Shown in pieces: positions 46,764-56,832 of a stretch of 64,000 nucleotides of DNA. Numbering within the stretch: the stretch's first letter is position 1; every line of letters begins with the position of its first letter. The notes under the pieces are model-generated. The model did not search any database. It saw only the letters and a program-made list of their open reading frames with translations, and had not been told where the DNA came from. Made by a program: the position numbers and the translations under genes. Source of the DNA: Sphingobacterium endophyticum (lineage in GTDB: Bacteria; Bacteroidota; Bacteroidia; Sphingobacteriales; Sphingobacteriaceae); assembly GCF_009733535.1 (NCBI RefSeq), contig NZ_SMMI01000003.1, positions 186,001 to 250,000 of the forward strand, given 5' to 3'.

Positions 46764-49116
46764 AAATTATTTTAAAATCGCATTTCGAAATCTAAAGAAA
46801 AATAAAGGTTTTACTGCGATTAATATCGTCGGATTGGCAATTGGAATGGCAGCTGCTATGTTAATTATGTTATGGGTGAATTATCAATTGACCTTTAACA
46901 AAACTTTTCCGAAAAACGACCAGCTATATGTTGTAGGATCCAAAGAATTTTCGGACGGAGAAATTGCAGTTTGGTTCTCAACTGCTAAGCCATTAGCTCC
47001 AGCACTTAAAAATGAAGTACCGGAAATTAAAAATATATCCAGATTATCCGGGAGCAAAGGTTTGCTACTTGATATTGGCGAAAAGAAAGTTCCATCCAAA
47101 GTTGGGGCATTTGTAGACTCCGCCTTTTTAAATATGTTCGAATTACCGATTTCTGCAGGAAAAAGAAACTCCGCATTAACAGATCCCAATCAGATTGTAG
47201 TTTCTGAGGACCTTGCCATTAGGCTTTTTGGAAATACTAATGTATTAGGTAGAACGGTTAGGATAGATAGCACCAATGTATTGACTATTAGTGGAGTTCT
47301 AGAAAAGGATTTAGGAAACAATATTTTTCAAGGCTATGATTATTTCCTGCCGTGGACATTATTCGAAAAATTAGGCTACTCAGATAATCAGTGGGGAAAT
47401 AGCTCGGTTGATTTATATGTTGAATTAGAGAAGAACACAGCATTAGATAAAATTCAAAAACAAATACTTGATATTTCAACAAGAAATTCAAAAGTAGAGA
47501 CCCAAACCTTTCTGAAACCCTTCGGAGACTTATACCTATACAATAAATATGAGAACGGTGCATTGGCAGGTGGAAGAATAGAGATGGTTAAAACATTCTT
47601 GCTTATAGCGGGACTTATTCTTTTGATCGCATGCATCAACTTTATGAATTTAAGCACCGCGCAGAGTGAAAAAAGAGCGAAGGAAGTAGGTATTCGTAAA
47701 GTTGTTGGCGCTCAAAAAAAATCCTTAGTCCTGCAATTTCTTTCAGAATCCTTCTTATTGGCATCGATATCAGGAATCCTTGCCTTACTCATCGTTTCTC
47801 TTCTTGTGCCAAGCTTTAATAATCTGGTGGGAATAAAATTAAGTCTGCCTTGGAAAGACCTCAATTTTTGGGGATTAATCTTAGGTTTTATAATGTTGAC
47901 CGGATTTTTAGCGGGTATTTATCCTGCATTTTTCCTTTCATCTTTTAATCCAATAAAAGTATTAAAAGGTAAATTCCGTCAGGTTCAGAATAAGGTTAAT
48001 CCAAGAAAGATTCTTGTTGTTATACAATTTAGTACTGCAATTATTCTTATTGTAAGTACCATCGTCATTCAAAAACAGATCAAACATGCTCAAAGTCGTG
48101 ATTTTGGATTTGAAAAAGAAAATCTCATCTATGTCAATGAAGTTGGGGATATCAGTAAAAACTCAAGATTGATCAAACAGGAATTGCTAGACCAAAATAT
48201 TGCCCAATCTGTAAGTCGGTTTATGTCTCCTCTTACTGAGCGTTGGAGTGGATGGAATGGATTTACTTGGGAAGGTAAAGACCCCAATGCCGTCATTCAG
48301 TTTAATCGACAAACTGGCGACGATAAAGTCGTTGAAACAGCAGGTTTCGAATTAATTGCCGGAAGGGATTTTGATTTAAGTAAATTCCCTACCGATTCTT
48401 CAGCCGCTATTATCAATGAAACTGCAGCTAAAGTGATGAATTTTAAGGATCCTATAGGTCAATATTTCGACGACTCTGGTCAAAAGTTTCAAATTATTGG
48501 AGTAATTAAAGACTTTATTCAAGAATCACCTTTTGATCCAGTCAAACCATTGGTTTTTGAAGGGGCTAGTCGCTGGATGAATAATATGCACATCCGATTT
48601 AACCAAACCTTAAATACTGAAGAAGCTCTTAGAAAAGCAGAAGCAATCTTTAAGAAATATAATCCAGACTATCCATTTGACTATAAATTTGTTGATGAAG
48701 CCTATGCTAAAAAATTCTCTGAGACACAAAAAACTGGACGTTTGGCAACTCTATTTGCTGGATTAACCATTTTTATATCTTGCTTAGGCTTATTTGGTCT
48801 AGCTGCTTTTATGGCTGAAAGCAGAACAAAAGAAATTGGTATCCGAAAAGTTCTAGGTGCTTCCGTACTCAAAGTAACAGGAATGCTTTCCAAAGAGTTT
48901 ATTGTCCTTATCGTATGTTCTTGCTTACTGGCATTTCCAATCGCTTATTGGGCTATGAATAAATTCTTATCTGAATATTCCTATCGGATATCGATTGACT
49001 GGACAATATTTGCTTTAGCCGGTATTGGTGCAATTTTAGTGACCTTATTGACCGTCAGCTATCAGTCTATTAAAGCTGCATTGGCAAATCCGGTGGATAG
49101 CTTAAGGGATGAGTGA
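46756..49116 (+). CDS. FtsX/MacB-type ABC permease 2
   Basis: A 786-residue two-half permease like permease 1: helix 1 about 17-40 (FTAINIVGLAIGMAAAMLIM), periplasmic domain 1, three helices with coupling motif RAKEVGIRKVVGAQKKS, periplasmic domain 2, and three helices with RTKEIGIRKVLGASV. It ends NPVDSLRDE. It lacks an own ATPase gene and presumably uses the one at 45533 or a distant one. Translationally coupled to the small protein before it. A 383-base gap follows. Confidence 0.88.
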   Translation: MLKNYFKIAFRNLKKNKGFTAINIVGLAIGMAAAMLIMLWVNYQLTFNKTFPKNDQLYVVGSKEFSDGEIAVWFSTAKPLAPALKNEVPEIKNISRLSGSKGLLLDIGEKKVPSKVGAFVDSAFLNMFELPISAGKRNSALTDPNQIVVSEDLAIRLFGNTNVLGRTVRIDSTNVLTISGVLEKDLGNNIFQGYDYFLPWTLFEKLGYSDNQWGNSSVDLYVELEKNTALDKIQKQILDISTRNSKVETQTFLKPFGDLYLYNKYENGALAGGRIEMVKTFLLIAGLILLIACINFMNLSTAQSEKRAKEVGIRKVVGAQKKSLVLQFLSESFLLASISGILALLIVSLLVPSFNNLVGIKLSLPWKDLNFWGLILGFIMLTGFLAGIYPAFFLSSFNPIKVLKGKFRQVQNKVNPRKILVVIQFSTAIILIVSTIVIQKQIKHAQSRDFGFEKENLIYVNEVGDISKNSRLIKQELLDQNIAQSVSRFMSPLTERWSGWNGFTWEGKDPNAVIQFNRQTGDDKVVETAGFELIAGRDFDLSKFPTDSSAAIINETAAKVMNFKDPIGQYFDDSGQKFQIIGVIKDFIQESPFDPVKPLVFEGASRWMNNMHIRFNQTLNTEEALRKAEAIFKKYNPDYPFDYKFVDEAYAKKFSETQKTGRLATLFAGLTIFISCLGLFGLAAFMAESRTKEIGIRKVLGASVLKVTGMLSKEFIVLIVCSCLLAFPIAYWAMNKFLSEYSYRISIDWTIFALAGIGAILVTLLTVSYQSIKAALANPVDSLRDE

Positions 49117-49333
49117 TGACCAAGAGAATTGTAATTAATGCCGATCCCATAAAAAATAGTATTAAGAAATTAACCCCTATTTTGATTATTCTTAGAATGT
49201 GAGAAACCGAATACCACAGATATTTAAAGCCGTTTATAGATTTAGTTTCAACAGAATATTATGGATCAAATGGGGGTCTTTTTATCAAGAGGCTATCTAA
49301 TATTATTTAAGAGTCAATAATCTATATAAGTTT
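49117..49333. other. Gene-free stretch after permease 2
   Basis: About 217 bases between the permease 2 stop and the next enhancer pair. I see no ORF with support, no tRNA and no convincing terminator; AT-rich and without repeats. Confidence 0.5.
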
Positions 49334-49371
49334 TGTTCGCAAACGGACAATAAACCGTCCGATATCGAACA
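49334..49371. promoter_or_regulatory. Degenerate enhancer pair upstream of permease 3
   Basis: TGTTCG-CAAA-CGGACA (49334-49349, one mismatch) and CGTCCG-ATAT-CGAACA (49356-49371, two mismatches). Centres are 22 bases apart. Confidence 0.7.
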
Positions 49372-49423
49372 ATAAAATTTTGAAATTTTATCATAATATC
49401 CTGTATATAAACATTTTAAAACA

Positions 49424-49440
49424 TTGGCAAACCAATTGAA
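49424..49440 (+). promoter_or_regulatory. Sigma-54-like promoter of the permease 3 operon
   Basis: TTGGCAA with GG at 49426-49427 and TTGAA at the -12 place (G at 49438), the best -24/-12 match of the four. GG centre is 63 bases after the second palindrome centre (49363.5). Predicted start about 49451, 49 bases before ATG 49500. Confidence 0.65.
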
Positions 49441-49499
49441 TCCTTCATTTAAATGGTTATTATTAATGTCTATTGATTTATTAAATCTGCCATATTCAA

Positions 49500-51875
49500 A
49501 TGATAACAAATTATATTAAAATAGCTTTCCGGAATCTTAAGAAGAATAAGGGATTTACAGCAATCAACATTATTGGGTTGGCAATTGGAATGGCCGGGGC
49601 CCTGATGATAATGCTTTGGTTACAGAATATGTTGACTATGGATCGTTATCATGATAAAAGCGATCGATTATATGTCATCAGCAATCGGGATAATTATCAA
49701 GGTTCGATGTACGCATGGACTTATACCTCAAAGATTATGGGCCAGGAAATGGGAAAAACATTTCCAGATATTGAATCATATTCGAGGTACTCAAATCAGA
49801 ACAATTTCCTAACAACATACGAAGACAAAAATTTGAAAACAAATTTTGCATTTGTTGATTCAGGATTCTTTAATATGTTCTCATTTCAATTGGTAGCAGG
49901 AAATAAAGAAAAATTGCTGACAGACCCTAGGTCAATTGTCCTTACTGAAAAAAAAGCAAAAGATTTATTTGGAACCGAAAACCCCATAGGTAAAATAATC
50001 AGGATAGATTCGGTTGATCAGTTACAGGTACAAGCTGTAATAAAAGATCTTCCTGTAAATTCAAGTTTTGATTTTGAAGGTCTATTATCTTGGGAATATG
50101 CTAAAACAATTAATTTCTATGATGAAAATTGGACCAATAATTCGGTCGAGACCTATATTCTATTAAAACCAAATGTTGCTCTTTCAGATTTCAACTCTAA
50201 AATAAAAACCTTTACACGTGACAATATATCTGTCGATAAAAATTTAATAAAGAACTTAGAAATATTCGCTTTTCCTTATAAAGATCACTTTTTATACAAT
50301 AACGGAACAGGTGGAGAGTATAAATCCGGCCGTATTGATTTGGTAAAACTATTCGCTTGGATTGGCGGGTTTATTCTCCTGGTTGCCTGTATTAATTTTA
50401 TGAATTTAAGTACTGCCAAATCTGAGCGTAGGGCAAAAGAAGTCGGTGTAAGGAAGGTTATTGGTGCTAATAAACAGAGCTTAATCTTTCAGTTTCTCAC
50501 TGAAAGTGTCCTCATTAGTTTCTTTGCCGTCGTTTTGACCGTAATTATAATGGTTATTACCTTGCCATATTTCAATGAATTGGTTTCTAAAAACCTTTCC
50601 TTATCCTTTCTTTCATTGAACTCCTGGTTGTTTCTATTTGGATTCGCATTATGTACTGGTATTCTGGCAGGTGCATATCCTGCATTTTTCCTTTCCGCAT
50701 TCAAACCTATTCAAACGCTCAAAGGAAAATTTAAAGGCAGCACTAAAGGCATGAGTATGCGATCAATATTAGTCGTAATACAATTTTCTTTAGCTATAAT
50801 TTTAATAATTGCTACAATTATAGTCTCCAAACAGATTAATCACACGAAAGATCGCGATCGAGGATATCAAGAAAACGGACTGGTTTATACTGAAATGGAG
50901 GGAGATATTTTTAAAAATTACAACAGTATTCGGCAAGATTTATTAGCAAGCAATGCAGTTGTATCAGTTTCCAAAAATATGTCACCTATAACCGATCGTT
51001 ATAGTTCAGGATGGGGATTTACATCTAATGCATCCCTTGAAGAAGACAAAAGAATAAACTACAATCGATTCAGCACAGATGCAGATGCCGTTAAAAACTT
51101 AGGCTTAACCTTAGTTGCAGGTAGAGATATTGATATCTATAAATTTCCGACAGATAGTTCAGCAATTATTTTGAATGAAGCCGCAGTAAAATCATTAAAA
51201 CTTAAAGAGCCTATAGGAAGTATTATTTCCGGAGATGGAGAGAAATGGACCGTCGTTGGTGTAATCAAAGATTTTATCATGGGATCGCCATATGGGAAAA
51301 ATGAATCTACTGTAATCCTAGGCCCAAATGCTTGGTTTAATGTAATTCATTATCGATTAAACTCCGCTAGAAGTACGAAGGACAATCTAAAAACAATTGA
51401 AGGTATTTTTAAGAAGTACAATTCTGAATACCCTTTCTCCTACCATTTCATTGATCAGGTGTTTGAAAACAAATTTAAGGAAACTAAGGCAGTTGGAACG
51501 ATTTCCCTATTATTTGCCGGACTGACCATCTTTATTTCTTGCTTAGGGTTATTAGCATTAATTGCTTATATGGCTGAAACTAGAATGAAAGAAATTGCAG
51601 TACGCAAAGTTCTAGGTGCATCTGTTCCTCAAATCACTTCTCTCCTATCATTCGACTTTATCAAGTTGGTGTTTATTTCTATTCTGATTGCTTCGCCTAT
51701 AGCTTGGTGGGCTATGACTAATTGGCTTAAAGACTTTGAATATAGAATTCAGATCGAATGGTATTATTTTGTATTTGCTGGTCTAGCCGCCATATTCATT
51801 TCATTGGCTACCATAAGCTACCAATCGATCAAAGCAGCATTGACAAATCCAGTAAATAGCTTGAGGGATGAATAA
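49500..51875 (+). CDS. FtsX/MacB-type ABC permease 3
   Basis: A 791-residue permease of the same plan. Helix 1 at about 17-38 (FTAINIIGLAIGMAGALMIM); coupling motifs RAKEVGVRKVIGANKQS and MKEIAVRKVLGASVP; C-terminus NPVNSLRDE. Its N-terminal region is close to that of permease 2 (both NLKKNKGFTAINI), suggesting recent duplication. It is first of a probable six-gene permease operon (gaps 71, 55, 22, 10 and 107 bases to the next genes). Confidence 0.88.
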   Translation: MITNYIKIAFRNLKKNKGFTAINIIGLAIGMAGALMIMLWLQNMLTMDRYHDKSDRLYVISNRDNYQGSMYAWTYTSKIMGQEMGKTFPDIESYSRYSNQNNFLTTYEDKNLKTNFAFVDSGFFNMFSFQLVAGNKEKLLTDPRSIVLTEKKAKDLFGTENPIGKIIRIDSVDQLQVQAVIKDLPVNSSFDFEGLLSWEYAKTINFYDENWTNNSVETYILLKPNVALSDFNSKIKTFTRDNISVDKNLIKNLEIFAFPYKDHFLYNNGTGGEYKSGRIDLVKLFAWIGGFILLVACINFMNLSTAKSERRAKEVGVRKVIGANKQSLIFQFLTESVLISFFAVVLTVIIMVITLPYFNELVSKNLSLSFLSLNSWLFLFGFALCTGILAGAYPAFFLSAFKPIQTLKGKFKGSTKGMSMRSILVVIQFSLAIILIIATIIVSKQINHTKDRDRGYQENGLVYTEMEGDIFKNYNSIRQDLLASNAVVSVSKNMSPITDRYSSGWGFTSNASLEEDKRINYNRFSTDADAVKNLGLTLVAGRDIDIYKFPTDSSAIILNEAAVKSLKLKEPIGSIISGDGEKWTVVGVIKDFIMGSPYGKNESTVILGPNAWFNVIHYRLNSARSTKDNLKTIEGIFKKYNSEYPFSYHFIDQVFENKFKETKAVGTISLLFAGLTIFISCLGLLALIAYMAETRMKEIAVRKVLGASVPQITSLLSFDFIKLVFISILIASPIAWWAMTNWLKDFEYRIQIEWYYFVFAGLAAIFISLATISYQSIKAALTNPVNSLRDE

Positions 51876-51946
51876 GGTAAATAAATGCTAGGAAATTTAA
51901 TCAATGAAGATAGATACTAGAATAATAATTCCATAAAGGTTAAATC

Positions 51947-54358
51947 ATGATAAGAAACCATTTCAAAACAGCCTGGAGATTTTTAAGGAAAAATATTTTG
52001 ATTTCCTCTATTAGCGTAGTAAGTCTTGCTATTGGAATTTGCGCTACTTTAATCATCTTTCTAATGCTTCGATATGAGTATAGTTTCGACAAGCATCTTC
52101 CTCATGGAGACAGAGTTTATAGAGTTGTTAGTAATGGAGGATTTAAAGGAAGTGCTATCTTGGTGCCTTTAATTCGTGAAATGGAAAGCGACCTTACCGG
52201 AATAGAGACCTTAGTACCTGATTTAGAGTTGGGAAAGACAAAACTTAAGTCTTTTCAGAATGATAAGGAAGAACCACAGTTGTTTAATGATCAGGAAGGA
52301 TTGACTTTTAGTAATGAGAACTATTTTAAGATTTTCCCTACTGAAACTTTAGCTGGTCATATAAATTCTTTAAAGGAACCTAATCAAATTGTTCTTACTA
52401 AAAGTAGATCGGCCTTATATTTTCCGAAATTGGATCCTGCAGATGTTATTGGTAAAATAATTCTTTATGGAGATAGTATACATCTACAAGTTGGAGCTGT
52501 TGTTGCAGATTTCAAGGAAAATTCAGATTTCAAGTATGATGGCATTATTTCATATATAACCATTCCTCAGTACAAGTCACTCAAGGATCAAAAAAATTGG
52601 GATCAATGGACTTCTTATAATGGAGGCAACCAATGCCTGTTGCTTTTGAAAAAGGGAACCAATACAAATGCTATTGAAAAGACAATTGCTGGAATTCTAA
52701 GTAAAAATAAAAAAAAGGAAGATGGAGCCTGGGAGGATAAATTTGAACTACAACCCCTAAAAGATGTTCATTTCAATAGTACTTATAATTATAATGCAGT
52801 AAAATCGTCCACACTTAGGAATTTAATATTATTAGCAATTTTCCTATTACTGTTAGGAGCTATTAATTTCATTAATCTTTCTACGGCACAGTCATCTGAA
52901 CGAGCAAAAGAAATTGGAATTCGTAAAACATTAGGCGGAAAAAAATCAAGTTTGGTAAGACAGTTTCTTTTGGAAACCTTCCTGGTTGCAGGATTTGCAA
53001 CTCTGTTATCCATACTATTATTGCCTATACTTGTCCATGCTTTTGAAGGATTTCTCCCAAAAGGTTTTACGGTAAATTCTATCCCAATTCTAGAACTCAT
53101 TGGCTATCTGACTATTCAACTGATTGTCATCACGTGTATTGCAGGTTTTTATCCCGCATGGGTACTAACCGGATACTCTCCGGTTATGGCCCTCAAGAAT
53201 CAGGCAACTAAAAACAGCAACCTGAGCCGTAGTGCATGGATTAGAAAGGGTCTAACGATTTTTCAATTCGTTTTGGCACAAGGTTTCTTAATTGCTGTTT
53301 TGGTCGTTAGTAAGCAAATACATTATGCCGTAAATATGGATATGGGCTTTAATAAGGATGCTGTAATAACCATCTACATTCCTGAATTTGATAAAAAAGC
53401 CGTAGGGAAAACTTTTAGAGATGAGCTTCTCAAAATTCCAGAAGTAAAGGCTGCAAGTTTTGGAAATCAGTCGCCAGCGTTTAATGGCTGGATGACTTCA
53501 TCAATGCAATATGACCAAGCAAAAACTGAAGACAAATCTGTGACCTTTGATGCAAGGAATGGGGATGAATATTTCTTAGATGTATATGGTATTCCTCTCG
53601 TTGCAGGAAGAAATGCAAGAATTTTAGATACGCTCTCTGAAAGCATGATCAACGAAAGAATGCTCGGCACATTGGGGTTGAAGAGTCCTGAAGATGCCAT
53701 CGGTACGACACTTAACAATGGCCAAATTACCATTGTTGGTGTCATGAAAAATTTTAATGTTTCATCTGCACATGAACCCGTGAAGCCAACCATGTATTGG
53801 ACAAGGAAAGACGGTTATATTGTACATGTGGCTTTAGATAAAAATCATCCTGAATCTTGGAAAAATGGCATTTCAAAAATCGAAAAACAGTTCAAGAATT
53901 TTTATCCTGAGGATACCTTCAACTATAAATTCATCGATGAAATGATCGCCGGATTTTATAAAAATGAGCAAAATCTCAGCAAATTACTGACATGGGCGGT
54001 ATGGCTTTCGATCAGTATAGCCTCATTGGGATTATTTGGACTTGCTGTATTTATCACGAACCAAAGGATCAAAGAAATTGGAATCAGAAAGGTTCTGGGC
54101 GCTACGATAAGTCAAATCGTGTTTTTATTGCTAAAGAACCTGTTGCTACTCGTGTTAATTGCCTCATTGATTGCCTTTCCTATTGCTTGGTACTTTATGA
54201 ATGAATGGCTCAATGATTTTGAATATAAAACAGAATTATCCTTCTGGATATTTATTCTTGCCGGTATTGGGCTGACAGCTGTTGCTACCCTCGTATTAAC
54301 GTCGAGAACTTATTTTGCAGCAAAAGCAAATCCTGTCGATAGCTTGAGGGATGAATAA
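51947..54358 (+). CDS. FtsX/MacB-type ABC permease 4
   Basis: An 803-residue permease. Helix 1 about 17-40 (ISSISVVSLAIGICATLIIF), first coupling motif RAKEIGIRKTLGGKKSS, second RIKEIGIRKVLGATIS, C-terminus NPVDSLRDE. It is more diverged than permeases 2 and 3 in the periplasmic domains, where ligand choice is expected to lie. No enhancer or sigma-54 element in the 71-base gap before it, so it is likely read from the permease 3 promoter. Confidence 0.87.
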   Translation: MIRNHFKTAWRFLRKNILISSISVVSLAIGICATLIIFLMLRYEYSFDKHLPHGDRVYRVVSNGGFKGSAILVPLIREMESDLTGIETLVPDLELGKTKLKSFQNDKEEPQLFNDQEGLTFSNENYFKIFPTETLAGHINSLKEPNQIVLTKSRSALYFPKLDPADVIGKIILYGDSIHLQVGAVVADFKENSDFKYDGIISYITIPQYKSLKDQKNWDQWTSYNGGNQCLLLLKKGTNTNAIEKTIAGILSKNKKKEDGAWEDKFELQPLKDVHFNSTYNYNAVKSSTLRNLILLAIFLLLLGAINFINLSTAQSSERAKEIGIRKTLGGKKSSLVRQFLLETFLVAGFATLLSILLLPILVHAFEGFLPKGFTVNSIPILELIGYLTIQLIVITCIAGFYPAWVLTGYSPVMALKNQATKNSNLSRSAWIRKGLTIFQFVLAQGFLIAVLVVSKQIHYAVNMDMGFNKDAVITIYIPEFDKKAVGKTFRDELLKIPEVKAASFGNQSPAFNGWMTSSMQYDQAKTEDKSVTFDARNGDEYFLDVYGIPLVAGRNARILDTLSESMINERMLGTLGLKSPEDAIGTTLNNGQITIVGVMKNFNVSSAHEPVKPTMYWTRKDGYIVHVALDKNHPESWKNGISKIEKQFKNFYPEDTFNYKFIDEMIAGFYKNEQNLSKLLTWAVWLSISIASLGLFGLAVFITNQRIKEIGIRKVLGATISQIVFLLLKNLLLLVLIASLIAFPIAWYFMNEWLNDFEYKTELSFWIFILAGIGLTAVATLVLTSRTYFAAKANPVDSLRDE

Positions 54359-54413
54359 GGCTTGCTTATGATAAACATTTGACGAATAAAAACAAATAAA
54401 AAATTTTAAGATC

Positions 54414-56810
54414 ATGCTAAAAACAGCTTGGAGATCCATAATAAAGACAAAGTCCTTGAGTATAATTCACATATTAGGACTCGCGATAGCAATTGCTGCC
54501 TCAACCGTTCTTTTCCTCACAGCGATGTTTGAGCTTTCGTTTGACAATTTTCACAAAGATGGGGATCGGATTGCATTGCTCTACAAACGATCACAACCTG
54601 AAGTTGGGAAAAGAGAAGACTCTTCCATGCCTGTTCCTTTAGGACCACAACTCAAGAAAGATATCCCAAGTATTGAAAGCTTTAGTAGGGTTCGCAATAG
54701 CACCGTTTTACTAAAGAATGCTGATAAAGAGTTTGAGGCTACGAATAGGTTTGTTGATGCTGATTTCTTAAATATTTTCGACTTTCCATTTGTATCAGGA
54801 AATAAAAACGCCCTATCTGAACTCAATAATCTTGTTATTACAGAATCAATGGCCAATAAATTATTTGGATCTACTGATGTCGTGGGAAAGCAAATTGAGG
54901 TCAATAATAATGGTGCGTGGCAAGCTGCCACAATAAGTGCTGTCCTAGAAAAAATACCATCCAACTCAAGTTTTGAATTTTCGTCCCTGATGAGATTTGA
55001 AAATAAACCCGGGTATCAGCAACAATTAAACCTTTGGGATAATCAAGATCATCAAGTTTTTGTAAAAGTCAAAGGACAGTCTATAAATGATGAGGCATTC
55101 AGTAAAGAATCTAAATCATTTACCGCCCAATTTTTCAAAGAAAATATTGATCGTTTAAAACGTGATGGAGGTAAACCGGATAACAATGGGGATTATTTTA
55201 GCTTACATTTATTGCCTCTCTCCAAATTACATTTAAACGACTTTAGCTTTGGCGAAACCATTTCAGCAGATTTCCCTTGGATTCTCTTATTAATCTCAGG
55301 ATTAATATTGTTTACCGCATCATCAAATTTCATAAATCTTTCACTGGCAAATTCAATCAGTAGAAATCGTGAAATTGGTACACGAAAGACATTAGGAGGT
55401 ACTACTTGGGACATTGTCAAACAACTATGTCTTGAATCGATTATTTTATGCGTCCTGGCTCTACTCCTTGGTTTGGCAATCGCTTATTTTATTCTTCCAG
55501 AATATAATGCAAATATGAATTATCAACTGAAAATTACGGATCTATTCAATGGCAAGAACATCCTTATTTTCACTATTATTCTTATTGTCCTTACCTTAAT
55601 TTCTGGCGCACTCCCTGCAATTAAAGCAGCAAGGACAAATATTATACAATCCCTTAAAGGGTCTTCTAAAATTAAGACCTCGAATTTGAGAAATTCTTTA
55701 ACCGTCCTCCAGTTTATCATTGCAACATTATTAATAATTGCCACCATCGTTATAAGTAGCCAACTATATTATATTTCTAATAAACCTCTCGGATTCGATA
55801 AATCTGAAGTCATCAGCATTCCAATTGGTAATGGAATCAATAAAGAAGATGCCTTAAAACGAATGCGAGTTGAATTAGCACAGCAACCTAATGTTAAATC
55901 TGTAAGTGGTTCTGATTTCAATATTGGAAGAGGTAAAGATGGAAATGTTATGCGAAGTATTTTTGGATTCGAACACAATAATAAAGAGGTTAAAACCAAT
56001 TACATGCGGGTAGATTATGATTATCTAAAAACGCTAGGAATTTCTTTATTAGATGGTAGAGATTTTGATCGATCGTTTGGTACAGACTCTAATACAGTTA
56101 TAGTCAACAAACAAATGGCTTCTTTATTAGGTGCCACCGATAAAATAGTGGGGCAAAAAATTGAAATTAATGGTTCGAGTACGGTGATTGGAATTATGGA
56201 TGACTTTAATTTTCAAGACTTAAAATCTCAAGTAGAGCCGTTAACAATTTCAGTCAATCCAAATGTATTTGATGTAGAATATATTTTTGTCCGTGTAGAG
56301 ACCAATCAATTAGGTGAAACCTTGAACAAGGTTAATAACATTTGGAAGAAAGTCAATCCAAAGGCCAAGATTGACCCCTCATATTTGGATGAAAACACCC
56401 AAAACCTCTATCAATCTGAACGTATTTTTTCAAGAATTGTCATAAGTGGAACCACGATAGCTATTATTATATCCTGTTTAGGACTTTTTGCTCTAGCCTT
56501 ACTGACGATTAATACCAGAGTAAAGGAAATTGGTATCCGTAAAGTTTTAGGATCTTCAGTCAGCAGTATTATTTTGTTACTTTCTAAGGATTTTATAAAA
56601 CTAGTATTTATCGCCTTTATCATTGCCTCTCCTTTAGCTTGGTGGGCAATGAATAAGTGGTTACAAACTTATGCCTACAGAATTGAAATTCAATGGTGGA
56701 TGTTTGTATTAGCCGCCGTTATTTCAGTTGTTATCGCGTGGTCAACCATTGCTTGGCAAGCTTTCAGAGCAGCTAATGCAAATCCAGTAGATAGCCTGAG
56801 AGATGAATAG
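54414..56810 (+). CDS. FtsX/MacB-type ABC permease 5
   Basis: A 798-residue permease. Helix 1 about 17-38 (IIHILGLAIAIAASTVLFLT). The first coupling segment is altered to SRNREIGTRKTLGGTTW and the second is RVKEIGIRKVLGSSVS. C-terminus NPVDSLRDE. The change of the first coupling helix may weaken or alter contact with the shared ATPase. It follows permease 4 after 55 bases. Confidence 0.87.
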   Translation: MLKTAWRSIIKTKSLSIIHILGLAIAIAASTVLFLTAMFELSFDNFHKDGDRIALLYKRSQPEVGKREDSSMPVPLGPQLKKDIPSIESFSRVRNSTVLLKNADKEFEATNRFVDADFLNIFDFPFVSGNKNALSELNNLVITESMANKLFGSTDVVGKQIEVNNNGAWQAATISAVLEKIPSNSSFEFSSLMRFENKPGYQQQLNLWDNQDHQVFVKVKGQSINDEAFSKESKSFTAQFFKENIDRLKRDGGKPDNNGDYFSLHLLPLSKLHLNDFSFGETISADFPWILLLISGLILFTASSNFINLSLANSISRNREIGTRKTLGGTTWDIVKQLCLESIILCVLALLLGLAIAYFILPEYNANMNYQLKITDLFNGKNILIFTIILIVLTLISGALPAIKAARTNIIQSLKGSSKIKTSNLRNSLTVLQFIIATLLIIATIVISSQLYYISNKPLGFDKSEVISIPIGNGINKEDALKRMRVELAQQPNVKSVSGSDFNIGRGKDGNVMRSIFGFEHNNKEVKTNYMRVDYDYLKTLGISLLDGRDFDRSFGTDSNTVIVNKQMASLLGATDKIVGQKIEINGSSTVIGIMDDFNFQDLKSQVEPLTISVNPNVFDVEYIFVRVETNQLGETLNKVNNIWKKVNPKAKIDPSYLDENTQNLYQSERIFSRIVISGTTIAIIISCLGLFALALLTINTRVKEIGIRKVLGSSVSSIILLLSKDFIKLVFIAFIIASPLAWWAMNKWLQTYAYRIEIQWWMFVLAAVISVVIAWSTIAWQAFRAANANPVDSLRDE

Positions 56811-56832
56811 CAATCAAAGAAAATAAGTTATT

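Noticed and set aside
49117..49333. Possible terminator (ACCCCTATTTTGAT / ATCAAATGGGGGT) after permease 2
   Set aside because: The two halves are about 100 bases apart and pair imperfectly, so it is not a credible rho-independent terminator.
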